DNA of 64,000 nt, taken from Ligustrum vulgare. Its lineage: Eukaryota; Streptophyta; Magnoliopsida; Lamiales; Oleaceae. Location of the stretch: contig OY743173.1 in NCBI GenBank assembly GCA_963555705.1, positions 2,583,501 to 2,647,500 on the forward strand. Reading direction: 5' to 3'. The notes under the pieces are model-generated. The model searched no databases. It saw only the letters and a program-made list of their open reading frames with translations, and had not been told where the DNA came from. Made by a program: the position numbers and the translations under genes. Below are positions 34,503-49,462 of this stretch, one piece after another (position 1 is the first letter of the stretch; each line of letters starts with the position of its first letter).

Positions 34503-37500
34503 CCAATTTAATCTGTTGTTGATGTTTAAGTATAAATTAGTGTCACTTCCAACATCAATAAGGAAAATCAGTACAAAGTATATGCACGTGTTCGACACAC
34601 GCAAACACTATGTTATCACATGTATAATGAATGGAGGAACTAGGACGGTCCCAATACCTCATTGCTGTAGACGTGAACGGTGATATCAATGTTATGTCAT
34701 TGGCAAACTCATGAATGAGGTTATGGTTTATTCCTATTATTGATCTGAGAGAATAATCTTAATCTTATTTCTTCATAGACATTACATATGTATATATATA
34801 CACAATGAGAATATTTCTAATTAGGAAATACTCCTAAACTTATGTACCTACTATATACAAATATATTGTATATGGATATGGAAAGAAAAAAAAGTAAAGC
34901 CTAAATTAATGCATAATATCATAACACTCCCCCTCAAGCTGGAGCATAGATGTCAATTATGCTCAGCTTGTTACAAATACAGTTTATTCGATTCCCAGGT
35001 AGAGACTTGGTGAACACATCGGCTAATTGATCACCGGTCTTGACATGCTTAGTAGAATTTAATCCTTGTTGTAACTTTTCACGAACAAAATGACAGTCTA
35101 CCTCTATGTGCTTTGTTCTCTCATGAAATACCGGATTGGTAGCAATGTGAATAGCTGCTTGATTATCACACCACAAGTTCATAGGGTGGGATTTATTGAT
35201 GCCAATCTCCCCAAGTAAATGATGTAGCCACATAAGTTCACAAGTTACTTGATCCATCGCCCGATATTCAGATTCTGCACTTGATCGAGCTACAACACTT
35301 TGTTTCGTACTTTTCGAAGAAACTAGATTACCCCCTACAAAAATACAATATCCTATAGTGGAGTGCCAATCCACAGGAGAACCGGCCCAATCAGCATCCG
35401 AGAAACCTTCAATTCTACAATGGCCATGGTCTTTATAAAGAATACCACGTCCTGGAGCTCCTTTGAGATATTTTAATATACGAGTCACTGCGCCCCAATG
35501 TGAAGTTCTAGGAGATGACATAAACTGGCTAACAACACTTACTGAAAAGGCAATTTCTGGATGGGTAATTGTGAGATAGTTCAACTTTCCAACCACCCTT
35601 TTGTACTTGTGATCAACAAACACATCTCCATCTTCAGCTCCTAGTTTGACATTTGGTATCATTGGGGCTTCACATGGTTTTGCTTCAGCTATATGTGTCT
35701 CATCCAGCAAGTCTAAAACATATTTCCTCTGAGATAGAGAAACTCCTTTACTGCTTCGAGAGACCTCAATCCCTAGGAAATATTTCAAAGGACCTAACTC
35801 CTTTGTTTGAAACCTCGTGCCAAGAAAAGTCTTTAACATACTGATGCCCACGCTATCACTACCAGTAAGCACTATATCATCAACATAGACCACTAACAAA
35901 ATGCACCCAGAACTAGACTGTTTGAAGAATACCGAGTGATCATATGCACTTCTTTGCAACCCAAATTCAATCACAACCTCACTAAATCTACCAAACCAGG
36001 CACGAGGAGATTGTTTCAAACCATACAACGCCTTTTGCAGTTTACATACCTTTCTTGACTCCCCCTGAGCAACAAAATCTGGTGGTTGCTCCATATAAAC
36101 TTCTTCGTATAGATCACTATGGAGGAATGCATTTTTAACATCCAGTTGATGGAGCGGCCAATGTTGAGTAGCAGCAAGAGAAATGAACAATCGAATGGAA
36201 GCCAGCTTAGCCACTGGAGAAAAAGTCTCAGAGTAATCCACTCCATAGATTTGAGCATACCCATAGCAACCAATCTAGCCTTCAATCGAGCAATAGATCC
36301 ATCAGGATTCATCTTGAAGGAAAAAACCCATTTACATCCGATAGCTTTTTTATTGGGAGGTAGATGAACTAAATCCCAAGTATGATTATGTTCAAGCGTC
36401 AACATTTCTTCTCGCATGGCAGCTTGCCAGCCACTGTGGGATAGAGCCTCGGAAACAGATGTTGGCACTGCTACACAGTCTAATGAAGCAGCAAAGGACT
36501 TGGAAGGTGGTGATAAAGCATGGTAAGAAACAAAAGAAGAGATAGGATAAGTGCATGACCGTTTACCTTTTCGGAGTGCAATAGGAATGTTAAGACTAGG
36601 ATCAGGAGAGGGCGACAAATCCGGAGGCGAAGCAGTAGGTAGAGGCAGTAAGTCACATTCAGCAGTTGGTGCCACAGGGGATTGTTGTACACGATGAGTA
36701 TAAACATTTTGAATAGGAGGATGAGAAGACACTGATGGCACAGGTGTAGTTACGGTGTAAACAAGAAAGTCCTCAAACCTAATAGAAGATGTATTAGAAG
36801 AAACAGGATTACTGGAAAATGGTGTGGACTCGAAGAATGTGATATCAGCAGACACTAAGTATCGTCATAAGCAAGGAGAAAAACATCGATAACCTTTCTG
36901 ACGTCGAGAATAACCCAAAAATATACACTTCAAGAGATCTAGGATCGAGCTTGGAAACTTGAGGTCTCATATCTTGGACAAAGCAGGTACACCCAAAGAC
37001 TCTAAGGGTAAGAGAAAATAAAGTCTGAGAGGGAAATAGAATGGAATAAGGAATTTGACCATCTAGGACAGAGGAAGGCATACGATTGATTAACAAATCC
37101 AGTAACATGCAATAGAGACTGCATCTGCCCAAAATTCTTTTGAAACTTTCATATGAAAAAGGAGCTTGGGCAACTTCTAATAAGTGACGATTCTTTCTTT
37201 CAGCTGCTCCATTTTGTTGTGGAGTAACAATACAAGAAGATTGATGGACAATACCATTTTGTGACAAAAATGAAGTAAATGTAGATGAGAAATATTTCTT
37301 GGCATTATCACTCCTTAAGATACGCACATATTTATCAAATCGAGTCTGAATCTCAACGTGAAAGGCACAAAAAATTAAAAATAATTCCGAATGATTTTTC
37401 ATAAGATATAACCAAGTAACCCGAGAATAATCATCCACAAAGGTAACAAAATAGCGAAAACCAGTTTTAGATAAAATGGGAAAATGGCCCCAAATATCAG

Positions 37501-40500
37501 AATGTATTAACTCAAAAGGGGACGCAGCCCGTTTATTCATTCTAGAGAGATATGGTACCCTATGGTGCGTTGCTAATTGACACGACTCACAATCCAGTTG
37601 AGACACTTGACTAAGACTAGGACATAGTTTCTTCAAAACAGGGAGAGAAGGATGACCGAAGCGACAATGGAGCTGAAGGAGAGAAGAAGTACTCGTGCAT
37701 GCAATCGGCCTTGGCACCAATGTGGGAGAAGGGACGAGGGACGAGCACATATAAGCCATTAGACTCACGCCCTCTACCAATAATCTGCTTCGTCCCAAGA
37801 TCCTGGAAAATACAATGATTAGGAAAGAAAAGAACAGTGCAATGTAGAGTTTTGGTAATTTGACTTACGGACAAAAGATTAAAAGGAAATTGAGGTAAAC
37901 ATAAAATAGAAGACAATGGTAGAGAGTTTATGGGATGTGTTCGCTAAAATCGTATACCGCAAGTGCACGGTTCGCGTTCAAGTAGTAAAGTGGACTAGAA
38001 AAGTCCGGATTGTCGATCCCACGAGGAATGTATACTTCGATTACACATGTGAGTTAATTTAATTCTAACATTGAGAAGTCACAAAATAAAGTTTTTGAAG
38101 TTTTGTTTTGAATTTGAAATTTAAACGAGTAAATTCTAAAATCTAACGATAATGCGGAAAATGTTAAATTAAAATAGTTGAGATTCATGATTTCATTTAA
38201 ACGACACTTAATTAATTTTCAAGTTTTGTAAATAAAACTAACTACTCAAAATAAATGCATGACATTAAACTTAAATTTAAATGCGCAAAATTAAACGACA
38301 TAAATTAAAGTGCTTGAAATTAAACGACAATAATTAAAATGCATGAAATTAAATAGCGCAAAATACGTAAATAACTTTAAATTAACTAAGTGAAGTTAAA
38401 TTCCATCAATTATCCCAACAAGCAAAATTTAGCTAAACATGCGTTGAAAAATAAAAATACGATTAAGCATTAAAATCAAAAACCATGAGTTTGAACAGAA
38501 GAATTCGAAATTGCATCGCCGCAACATGGCTCATTGCAACTTCTCGATGCAGCCTTGCATCAGCTTGCGTCCAGCCGCAACCGACTCAGCGCACAAGCAC
38601 CAGCAACACTGATAATCAGCACACAACTTCAGCTCCACCAGCAATCCAGCTTTCAGCTTCCCTTCCTAAAACCAGCCTAACTGAAATCAGCACCAGCAAC
38701 TTGAACCAGCAGTTTCCAAAACTTTTCCAGCAACACCAGCAGCCTTCTCCAGCACAGCAGATTTCCAGCAACTCCAGCAGCCTTCTCCAGCACCAGCAGT
38801 CTTCCAGCAGATTTCCAGCAGCTCCAGCAGCCTTCTCCAGCACCAGCAGATTCCAACTCTCGTTTCTGTAGTTGGCAACAGTGGAACTCTCAGCACAGCA
38901 GCATTTCCAGCAGCTGCACGTCCCCAGGCAGCAGCTCAGCAGCAACCAGATTCAGTCTTCAACAGCATAGGCAGCACCCCTCAGCAGATAAAACAGATCC
39001 AGCAATAATGAAAATGGCAGCAGCAGTCCTATATCAGTAATAGCAGTTTCTTCAGTAACAGCCGGCAAGAATCAGCAATTTCCCATTTGTTTCTGTCACC
39101 AACAGCAAGAAATTGTTCCTCCCTCCTGTTCTGATTTCTCCTACTGCAGTCCAGCACCTGATCTTCCTCCGGTTCCTGCTGGTTTTCAGTTCTCCTCAGT
39201 AACAACAATATTAGGCTGCTGTCACCAGCCCTATCCCCAATTGCAGCAGCAACTTACCAGCACCTACACTACACAGCTTTCCAGATTGCAGCAAACCAGT
39301 AAACCAGTTGCAACCTCCTGTCACCAGGTTGCAATCCCAGTCCTCCAGCCACCCTCGTCTGGTTCTTCCTATCTATCTATCTATCTCCTAACAGTAGTAA
39401 TCAACAATATAAGTTTAGAGGCTGCTGTCACCAGCCCCGGTTCCTCCCTGGCTATCTCTGTCTTCCAGCTATCCTCCCACGTTATGCCCATCTCTCCAGC
39501 CTGTTTTATTCACTTTCCAGCAAATTTCACGTTCCAGCCAGTTTTTGTCCTTCTAAAATTTCACTTTTGTCCTTCAACTTTTGAGATCTTTCAATTTGGT
39601 CCCTTGGTTAATTGCACGGCTTGTCCAAAACTTCCCGGAAGTGGCAAAATGGTCCCCGAACTTGGAATTTCAGCAGAATCTTCACTCCTTTTGTGGTTTT
39701 TGACCTCAAACTTGGATATTAACCTATTTAAACATAAAATATGCATAAATTAGTAGATATTTACTCAAGATATTCCAAAATGTACTAATTTAAAGGTATA
39801 AAAAGTGTATAAAAATGCACTTAACAGGATGTGCTGTCCCGTGTCCAATTACACGAGTTTTAGAGCCATTAGCTAAAGTGACATCTGGTAAAGTAGAGGA
39901 AGACTGAAAAGAGGAAAGTATACCTGTATTTCCAGTCATGTGATTTGTCGCACCAGAGTCAATGATCCAATTGGGGGACGAGGTAGAAAGGCAGGCTATG
40001 GAATTACCTGTGTTGGCTAAAGTTGAAGTGGAAGATATATTAGGTTGTTGAGAAGCATTAGATTGAGTAAGACGAGCATATTCATCTGCTGAAATAGTAA
40101 TTTGCTGAGAAGGAAGCCCAAGAGGGGTAGGTAGAAGACCATCTTGAGTAGCAACATTAGCAAATTTCCTCATAGGGGTCTGTCCAGAGTATTTTGCAGG
40201 TTTTCCATGTAATTTCCAGCAATTCTTTTTCACATGTCCTTGCTCTCCACAATAATAACAACTACGAGAACCACCAGTAGAAGTATTATCTCGACCGCCT
40301 CCCCCTCCTTTACTAATGTGATTGTTATTTATCACTGAACTTTTTCCAACAAGGGCTGTTGTCTCATGTGATACTATAACTTGCTCCTTGTCATTATCCT
40401 TGCATACTCGAAGCAGACGAGCATATATATTACTCAATGAAGGTAGTGTCTCATTTACGAGCTACCTCATATTCAGGACCCAAACCTGCAAGGAAACACT

Positions 40501-43500
40501 GCACCACGATCTGCTCTTCTTGTTCTTGAAATTTCTTCACGTCAGTTGTCATAGGAAACATGGCTTGCTTTTCTTCAAATGCCTGTTTCACCTCAGTATA
40601 ATATTGGAACAGATTTCTCCCTTTCTGCTCTGCCCTATAAATCTTTAACATCAGTTCATGAATATGAGATAAATCCTGTTTACTAGCATACAGAAATTCT
40701 AGATAGTCCCATAATTCTTTCACAGTATCACAATGAGTAATTACAACATCAACTGTCTGGTCAAGTGTATTTTGAATGTGATTAAAGAGTTTATCATCCT
40801 CCATCAGCCATTTTTTTAAGAATTGCAGTCTTAGTATCCGATGGTGAAGGTGGATCATCGGTTAAATGATTCCCCAAATCTAAACTTGACACATACCTAT
40901 GGACAATTCTCTTCCATTGAGCATAATTTCTACTACCAGTCAACTTTTTGTCTGTGATTCTGGAGGATGGAGTTACTATGATTTCAGTCAAACCAGGAGA
41001 TGCACAAGAACAAATAGCAGAAAAGAACAGGAGAAAAAAAAATCACCAAACTGACCGATCCCTGCACTGCCCTTAGTTTTGTAACACCATTGCACCAAGT
41101 CACCCGAACTCAGTTTATAAAATCTGCAGTAACTTATGTAGACCCTTCAACACCCACAGCAAACCGTAGCCGTCGTCAGTCCACTAGCAGCAAACCGTAG
41201 CCGCCGTTAGTCCCTTAAAGAAGCAGCAACTCTTGCGTTGCAGTAAGTTTTCTTCAAACCTTAGTTACAAAGCTCTGATACCATGTTATTGATTTGAGAG
41301 AATAATCTTAATCTTATTTCTTCATAGACATTACATATGTATATATATACACAATGAGAATATTTCTAATTAGGAAATACTCCTAAACATATGTACCTAC
41401 TATATACAAATATATTGTATATGGAAAGAAAATAAAGTAAAGCCTAAATTAATGCATAATATCATAACAATTCCATTTAAATGTGTTTGTTGAACTCCAT
41501 TTACTTCTGCCAATTATTTGGTCACCATTCAAGTACCATTCTGAACTTGATAATGCTCTGCTTAGTCTAAAATTATTACACTTTCAAGATTTACTGGTTA
41601 AGATTTTTCTCATCAATTTTTTTTTTTAATAGATTTATTTATATGGAGGCTATTCAAAAGAAGTTTCATCAGAAAAAAGTGTCTCTGAGAAAGGAATTGT
41701 TCATTCAGACATGTGGTGCCTTGATCCCAGGACTTGGGAGTGGAACAAGGTCTGTATGTTAATTCTTTCACTCTTTCTACATTCCCTATTACTCTTGATA
41801 TGCATATTAAAATGAAGTAGAAATTCTCTCTTCTACTTTTCTGACTATTTTTCTACCCCACCCCACCCCACCTCACCCTGTGTACGCATGCCACATGCTT
41901 TTTGGTGTTAAATGTCTCCTCACTAGCATGGCTTTTATGTCTATCTATTGGTTTCTAGAAAACTAAATCTTGTTGCTGTCGATTATCACCAAGATAACGT
42001 GATCATTGAAAATATAAAAGACTATTTTAGTGTTGTCTCCAGACATTTGGTATTGTATGATGGTACTTGGTAGAGGCATTGATGATGTGAGAATAATTTG
42101 TTTGGAAATAATATAGTCTCCCGTGGTTCTATACATTGCGATACATTTTTAATTGTCTTATTTTTTTTCGTTAATCATGTAGTTTGTTTTTACTAGTCAC
42201 ATACTATTTACATTTGATTTGACCAAAAGACAGATATTCTTTGTCATATAAAAGCCTGGTCTTTATATAATTACTTAAAATCAATTATTAACAGGTCAAG
42301 TCAATGCATCACACATGCATAGATACATGTTTTTGTGTATGTAATTTAAGATAATATCAAAGTCTTCAGCATTTGTTCCATAGAACCATTTGGTTTTAGA
42401 GATTCATTTTTTTCTTATCTGAATTTCGTACAAGTTACTTTGTTTAAGGCGGAAGGAGCGGTATTCTCTGGCAATCTCTGTATATAAACTACAACATTTT
42501 CTGTTTCTGTTATTCGTTCCAATGCATTGCTGAGATACTTCTAGTCTTTGATTTATTTGCCAAAATAGTTGCATGATTCAATAGGAGTTCAAATTTTTTT
42601 GTGGAAGTTGAACCTGACTCGAAGGTAGAAAGAAGAAATTCTGAAAGGCATATTGATTAATGAGTACACATGTTATGTTGTTCACATCTACGAAATAGTT
42701 TACCTATTTGTTATGCAAGAACTTTTTATAGGCACAAACAGTAAACCTTTTTCCTTTGTGCTATATAAAAGGTGAAGAAGAGTGGGATGCCTCCAGGACC
42801 TCGTGCTGGTTTCTGCATGGCTGTTCATAAAAAGAGGACTGTGCTATTTGGTGGTGTGGTGGATATGGAAATGGAAGGTAATTTCTTTTTTATGCTCACT
42901 TCACCTTTTCATATCTTTTGATAGAGCCACTTCATTCCAGAGAATGAACCTTCTCTTGATGCCTAAATTTGCAATTTTAGTAGCTAGTGGAAATTATTTG
43001 ATGAAAAAAATCCTAATAAATGCAAGTCCCTTGCTTTATAAATAATAATGTTTACAATAACAAGTACTTTTCGTGAAATGGTGAAATAACACCTATACAG
43101 ATAAGTTAAAAGACAACTGCTTATCATCGTGTAAGTAGGACCTAAGTTGCACAGTCACATGTCAAACACGTTCCCAAACGTGTCAAATGCAATCTGAAAA
43201 TAAATAAATAAATATCAGGAGATTCCTAGGTCGAATACAACGAAAAAAGTAGTCAGTGGAAGAGGAGACGAATTTCGCTGGAGTACAATTGTGCTGAGAA
43301 ATGTGGTCGGTGGTCGCTCATAAACTCTATGCTAAACATGAAACTGAAGACGGTTGGTGTGAAACCCTAACGTATTCAATTGAATTCTCACCCAAGTAAA
43401 AGACAAAACCTGCCCTTGTTTCCAAATAAGTTGTACATGTTTCTCTACTATAAATTTTAGTGGGCCCAATTGGAAAGTCAATCAGTTATAGGTTAATACA

Positions 43501-46500
43501 GAAGTTCAGAAATTAATCTCTCATGATTTTTTACCAATAAAAAGCCATAGACTAAAAAGAAAAAAATTATTTTAATTGACGGGTTCCCAGCATGTTGTGT
43601 CTAACCATTCTGGATAATCACATGTTGGCTTGCAACTAGGACCATGTATGTGTCATTTGGAGAGAGGTTTTATGAGTACCAACAGTGTGGGTGAAGTAGT
43701 TAAAAATATAGGATTATCAGTGGCATACCAGAGTAAATGCCTCTAAACAGAACAAAGTGGAGAAGATATTTTGTGTACCACGTTCCATACTCTGTATGTA
43801 TGATAAGTCTTTGATCTATAGATGGAAAATTATCCAAGCTCAGCATCATGTCTGAATAAGCTGAAGATAGGATATATTAAGGTAAACTGAGAGGAACAGA
43901 GAATGAAAATTTAATGATTAGATTTTGATGATAGATATAACGATAGGAAAGAGGTCAATAACATTTCATTGTCTGCTTGATTAGACACTTGCCTTCTTAT
44001 AGAAACTATCATGCAAGGTAGTGTGACGCTTGATTGAAGCTTTTGAATCTGCTTCTGTTTCCCATTGGTTTGAGTTAAGATACAGCTCCTTTTTTTTTTT
44101 TTTCTAATGAAACATTTCATACTCTAATCTGTATGAATATGTGATCTCTTTATCTACAGGTGACCTAATGATGAGCTTGTTCTTGAATGAACTTTATGGC
44201 TTCCAATTAGATACTCATCGCTGGTAATCCCACATTTCTGTCCCATTGATAATATTATTGTTACTTTTGATCATATCACCACGACCATCTACTGACACAA
44301 CATATATCTTTTCCATTAGAGTCTGTACTTTTCTAGAAGGGAATTATCATTTGTCATGGCAATGAGAAAAAGAAAAGGAAAATAATTCCTCTACATTTTG
44401 ATCGATTTTTTTTCCCCATTATTTTTCTGAATAGTAATTATTCTGAGTCAATGAAATAATCATTCCTATGTAAAGGTACCCCTTGGAGCTGCGAAAAGAG
44501 AAGGCAACTAAGGATAAGGTATTTTTGTCAACATACTTCTTGCGTTTGCCCTTAATTATTGAATTTGCATATTATGAAATGTCTGTTTTCATCCATCAAG
44601 AGTTCATTCTTTCGTTTCTTCACTTCTCATATTTAGGCAATACTATTTGTTGTTTCAAAGGCGTTTCGTGACTGATGCATTTGGTTTCTTGTTTAAATTG
44701 TTTTGCAGTTGAAGAAGAGTTCTGATGAGAGACAGAGTGATGTGTCCTTTGAAAGCAATACTTGTGTGGTGGACATGGAAAGCGCTGTATCGTATGGTGA
44801 AGATGACAATTCAGATGACAATGATGCTGAGATTGAAAGTGGCATGAGTAAAATTTCTTTTAATATGAAAAGAAATGTAGCAATTACTAATGGGGAGGTG
44901 GCTACTGAAGCCGAGAAAGCCCGTGATCCTGGGAAAAAAATTGTTGTGCAAAATTCCATTTTACCAGAGGTTTGTCACCGACTGGAATTCTCTGTCATGG
45001 CTTCTATTTTCATCTCATCTCATTCTTTTGACTTTAGTCTAACTCTCAGACAGTGAAGCCTTGTGGACGAATCAATTCCTGTATGGTCGTGGGAAAAGAC
45101 GCATTATACATCTATGGGGGTATGATGGAAATTAGAGATCGAGAGATTACTCTTGATGATCTCTATATGCTTAACCTCAGCAAACTAGATGAATGGAAAT
45201 GCCTAATACCGGTTTGTTTGTTCTCTCCCTCCTTGTTGTGTTACTTGATTTTATCTTCGTTCAGTTAAATTCTCGCTCAATGTATCTTTATCCGAGTTCG
45301 CACTCCCTTGAATGAGCATTTCTTTGTTCAAATCGTAATCGTACATACGGTCCATCTGATTTATGGAAAAGCATATGCTCTTTCAATTTATCTACTATTT
45401 TAACTTCTCCCTGGAAAAAACTGATTATTCATGGACTCGTGAAGTATGGAGGTTAACTTGATTCACTGGAGATTACTCTTATCTATATAATTTACATCAT
45501 GTACATGTGCTATAAAATTTTATTAGTTGCTTGCTTTCTATTTTTGTTAATATTGTTTATCCTACACAGGCATCTGAATCAGAGTGGATTGAAGCCTCTG
45601 ATAATGAAGATGACGATGATGATGAAGATGATAGTGAAAATGAAGAGGGTGATGATGAAGATGACAGTGAAGAGTCTGGTGATGAAGATGGCGATGTAGA
45701 GGTTTTTCTCTTATCAACATAATCCTCAAAGATAACATTCTTCTATTTCAACTTTCTGTGCTTTTTAAAGAGAACTAAGTGTTTTTATGTGAAGGCTACA
45801 AGTAGTGGTGATAGGTCGCTCCAAATGGGAGATGCTGTAGCTATAATAAAAGGAGAAGGAAAAAATCTTAGAAGAAAGGAGAAACGAGCCAGAATAGAGC
45901 AAATCAGAGCGAGTCTTGGTCTTTCTGATTCACAGAGAACACCACTGGTACAATATACAAGATTTTAGTTCATTTTTCTTCCTTAATATAGTCAAATACT
46001 GCATAGTTCACCTTACCAGACAAGTCTTAATGGAATAACCCCTGCTTGATATTTGCTTCTACTAGGCTTTGCTTCATGATGAATTGCATATATTTATATA
46101 TATCCTTGTCGCTTTCTGATATTAACAACTGACTTGTTCTTCAATGTTGTTTGATGAAGCCTGGGGAATCTCTGAAGGACTTCTACAAACGTACAAATAT
46201 GTACTGGCAAATGGCTGCATATGAACATACACAACACACCGGAAAGGTTTGTCTCTGTCCTGATAAATAAATATGTACAAACTTTTACATCTGATTAACT
46301 TTGTTTCATTTGTAATTCTTTTTTAGTTCTGCCCTAGTTAATAAGTTTAGTAAGGTTGTCTTTCCTTGTTTTGTTGTTTTTGTTTGATGCCTGGTAATAA
46401 GTAGCAAATCTAATGATGGTTCAAAAATTGGTGAACCTAAGATTTAATTTACTCATGTTACTCTTCTTCAAAAATTTTGCTTGAACTTCCCACATTGTTG

Positions 46501-49431
46501 AAGCCAGTTTAACTGAAATTGGTGTGGAATGATACCAAAGATTAGAATCAATTTCTGGAATGAAAAAAGAAAAGGAATTATGAGGCCCGCGCTACAAAAG
46601 ATATCTCTATATGATTTAGGTCTCGTTCGGGATTGCTTTTAGAGCCCTGGATTCTGATTGTAAAACAATCACAACTATTTTAAGCATTTAATGAACTCAA
46701 TAAATATCTGATGATGGAAAATTTAATATCACGTGGCAGCAGCTTTTGAGAAGAAGCATGTAGCTTTTTAGATTTTGCTTTTAGCTTCTCCAATGCTACT
46801 CAGTAAAAAGTGGATACCAGTGTTTAACTAGGACTGAGGAGTGAGGGTAGTGGGGAAGCTTTCAGTCGGTCGAGTCTCGAGGCGCTGTGGAGGGAAGTTT
46901 GGTCACTTCTGGAGCCGTTTAATGTTATTCATATGGCGTGCTAACTGCTAACCACGAAGCTCTCCCAGCTAAATTAGAACCTCTGTAGGCGTGATAACCG
47001 ATGCGAGATGTGGATGGTGCGGGATGATAGAGACTATGTTTGGTATTCATATGTTGTGCTAACCACGAAGCTCTCCCGGCTAAATTATAACCTCTGTATG
47101 CATGATAACTGATGCGGATGTGGATGGTGCGGGATGATAAAGACTGTGCTACTTGAATATCTGGAGCCGAGGAGGGTTCGAAAAGCTGTTGGTTGGTGGG
47201 GAACCATTAAATCTTCCCTAGGAATAATGGATGTGTTGGACATCTTGTTTGGATTCTTCAAACAGGTCTTAGCTTAGGATCTTGGGTATACTGGATGTAA
47301 ATTATGGTCGATCTGGTACTAGCATGTTTCAACAGATCGGGTGGCATCAGTTTTTCGTAGATATGGTGGGCAGCTTTCAGCTATGGATTGATGAGGGAGC
47401 AGGGAAACATAAAAGGGGAGGACGAACAATGCCTCCTTGATGTAAGCATCCTTTGATGGGTTTAAAAATTAAACATGGACGCATTTGTAAGGGAGGAGTA
47501 GGTTTCATTGCTTTTGGGACTGTGATACTTATGTGTGGGAGTGAAACGGGTTGGGTTGGGTTGGGTTTGGGCCGAACCCGAAACTGACTTGGTTGGTTTG
47601 GTTAAAGTCCAAGCCAAAACCGACCTAATTCAAGAGTCAAACCGAACCAACCCATATCGTACCGAATGTTAATCAGTTTGGCTTATTAGTAAACTTTTTT
47701 TAGCTCACGCAAACATGACGTATACATATCTAACAAGAGAATAAAAATGAAAAATTAGGTAATGGAAAAATTAATCAAACATATTGACATAATCCGTGTC
47801 ATTCAATAAACTAACTCGAACGTCCAATTTTGTTGAGATAGGGGCAAAAAAAAAAAAAAAAAAAAAAACGAAGTCACTACCACATTCAACAAACTAGGGT
47901 TGGTGTTGTGTGAATATCGCAAGTGCACGATATCGCGAACAAGTAATAAATTGAACTTTTTGAGTTCGGATGTCGATCCCATGAGGACTAATTTATTTGT
48001 TACTAGCTTTGATTAATCAGTTCTTAAACTACAAATAAATGTCAAGATTTTGATTTTTGAATTATTAAAATAGTGAAAGAAATGAAATATGAAAATAAAA
48101 CAAATGAAAAGTTTGATTTTTGTTTCATAGTGAAAGAAATGAAATATGAAAATAAATCAAATGAAAAGTTTGATTTTTGTTTCTGTGAATTAAAAGTGTT
48201 TGGACTCACGATTTCATCCTAGTTTTCTTTATCAATTTCTCATCTCATATTATCTTTATAAAGTAGTATTTGATCGAATTCACGATTGTATCTAAAATTT
48301 CCCTCTCGAGTTTAAATTAGTTCTATTTAATTAGGTCAACCACATATCTTTATGTTAGGTTAGAATAAGCCCCAATTTAACGCATTCAATCACAATAATT
48401 CACAAAGATCACAACAACCACAACCATGTATCTCTATCATTTTGTGAAATTGTCGAAATTTATCACGTGGTCTAGAATGTTAACTCACCTCTTGAATTAT
48501 GAAAACAACCTACAAAATCAATGAATTAGTGGCCAATTAATTCATGCATTAAGGTTTGAAATAAATTCAATACATCAAATTAAATTATAAATACATGAGA
48601 ATTGAAATTGAATAATTAAAGATTACATCCTTCGCCTTAACAATAGTTAGTTACACATAATTAAATAAATACAAGAAGAACATCACCAAATTCTAGCAAT
48701 AAGTTGAGAAGGGGAAGGAATTCTTGCACCAAGATCCAATCTTCATCCCAAGTTCTTGAATTGTCCTTTGGCTTATACGAATTTCTCCTTGATTTCTTGT
48801 AGAATGTCTATGAATAATGAATTGGGGGCTCTTCTCTAGGTTAAAATATGTCTTTTTATAGTTTAGAAGTCAAGAAAGTGGTTTTAATCCTTGTTGGGCT
48901 TGAAAACAAATGGAAAAAACCAAAAATTCGCAAAAAACCTACAGCGGGCCGCGGTAAACAGGGCCCCAACTGGACGGCGGGTCGGCCGCAGTTGGAATTC
49001 TGGTCCGTCAGCCGAACTTCAAACCCGCATAACTTTTGATCTACAACTCCGATTTGTGCACTGTTTGTTGCGTTGGACTCTAAATTCAATTATCTTTCCA
49101 ATGATATATTATGAGCTCCGTGTAGATATTTGTACTGAAAGTTGTGCACTGATTTCTTCACATACTCAGCATATGACTTCCTCGTTTTGCTTCAATCTCT
49201 TCCAAATTCGAGTTTTTCTTAAAACAATCAAAATAAATACACAATTAAGCAATATGAAACTCTAAAATACTCGCAATTGGGTAAATTTGAGATCAAAATA
49301 AGTACGAAAAACGTACGTATCAGTTGGACATGGAGAGATGAACGTGAATTCAATAAAACAAGAAAATTACCAAGTCTATAGCTGCAGGAGAGAGACTAAA
49401 GAGTGCATCGGAGAGGGAAACATCGAGAGAG

Positions 49432-49462
<31 letters not shown>

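Larger units (their letters stand above)
34735..41469 (-). mobile_element. Copia retrotransposon in intron 9 of the kelch gene
   Basis: The LTRs are 34735-34926 and 41284-41469. A perfect duplication, ATTCC, flanks the element at 34730-34734 and 41470-41474. The complement of the primer site (gctctgatacca, 41272-41283) touches the right LTR, and a purine tract complement (ctccccctcaagctgg) touches the left one, so it lies antisense to the gene. Gag, protease, integrase, reverse transcriptase and RNase H are present in copia order but in several frames. A 1.9-kb solo LTR splits the protease/integrase junction. The left LTR begins TA instead of TG. Confidence 0.93.

Noticed and set aside
38485..38945. 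Open frames rich in Gln/Ser (+) and Trp/Cys/Leu (-)
   Set aside because: They overlap on both strands of a CCAGCA-rich tract inside a solo LTR; composition explains them.
39241..39753. 170-codon frame
   Set aside because: It lies within the nested solo LTR, has no domain and no conserved relatives in the window.
48891..49265. 124-codon frame
   Set aside because: It lies inside the solo LTR of intron 18, and overlapping frames on both strands are equally open.
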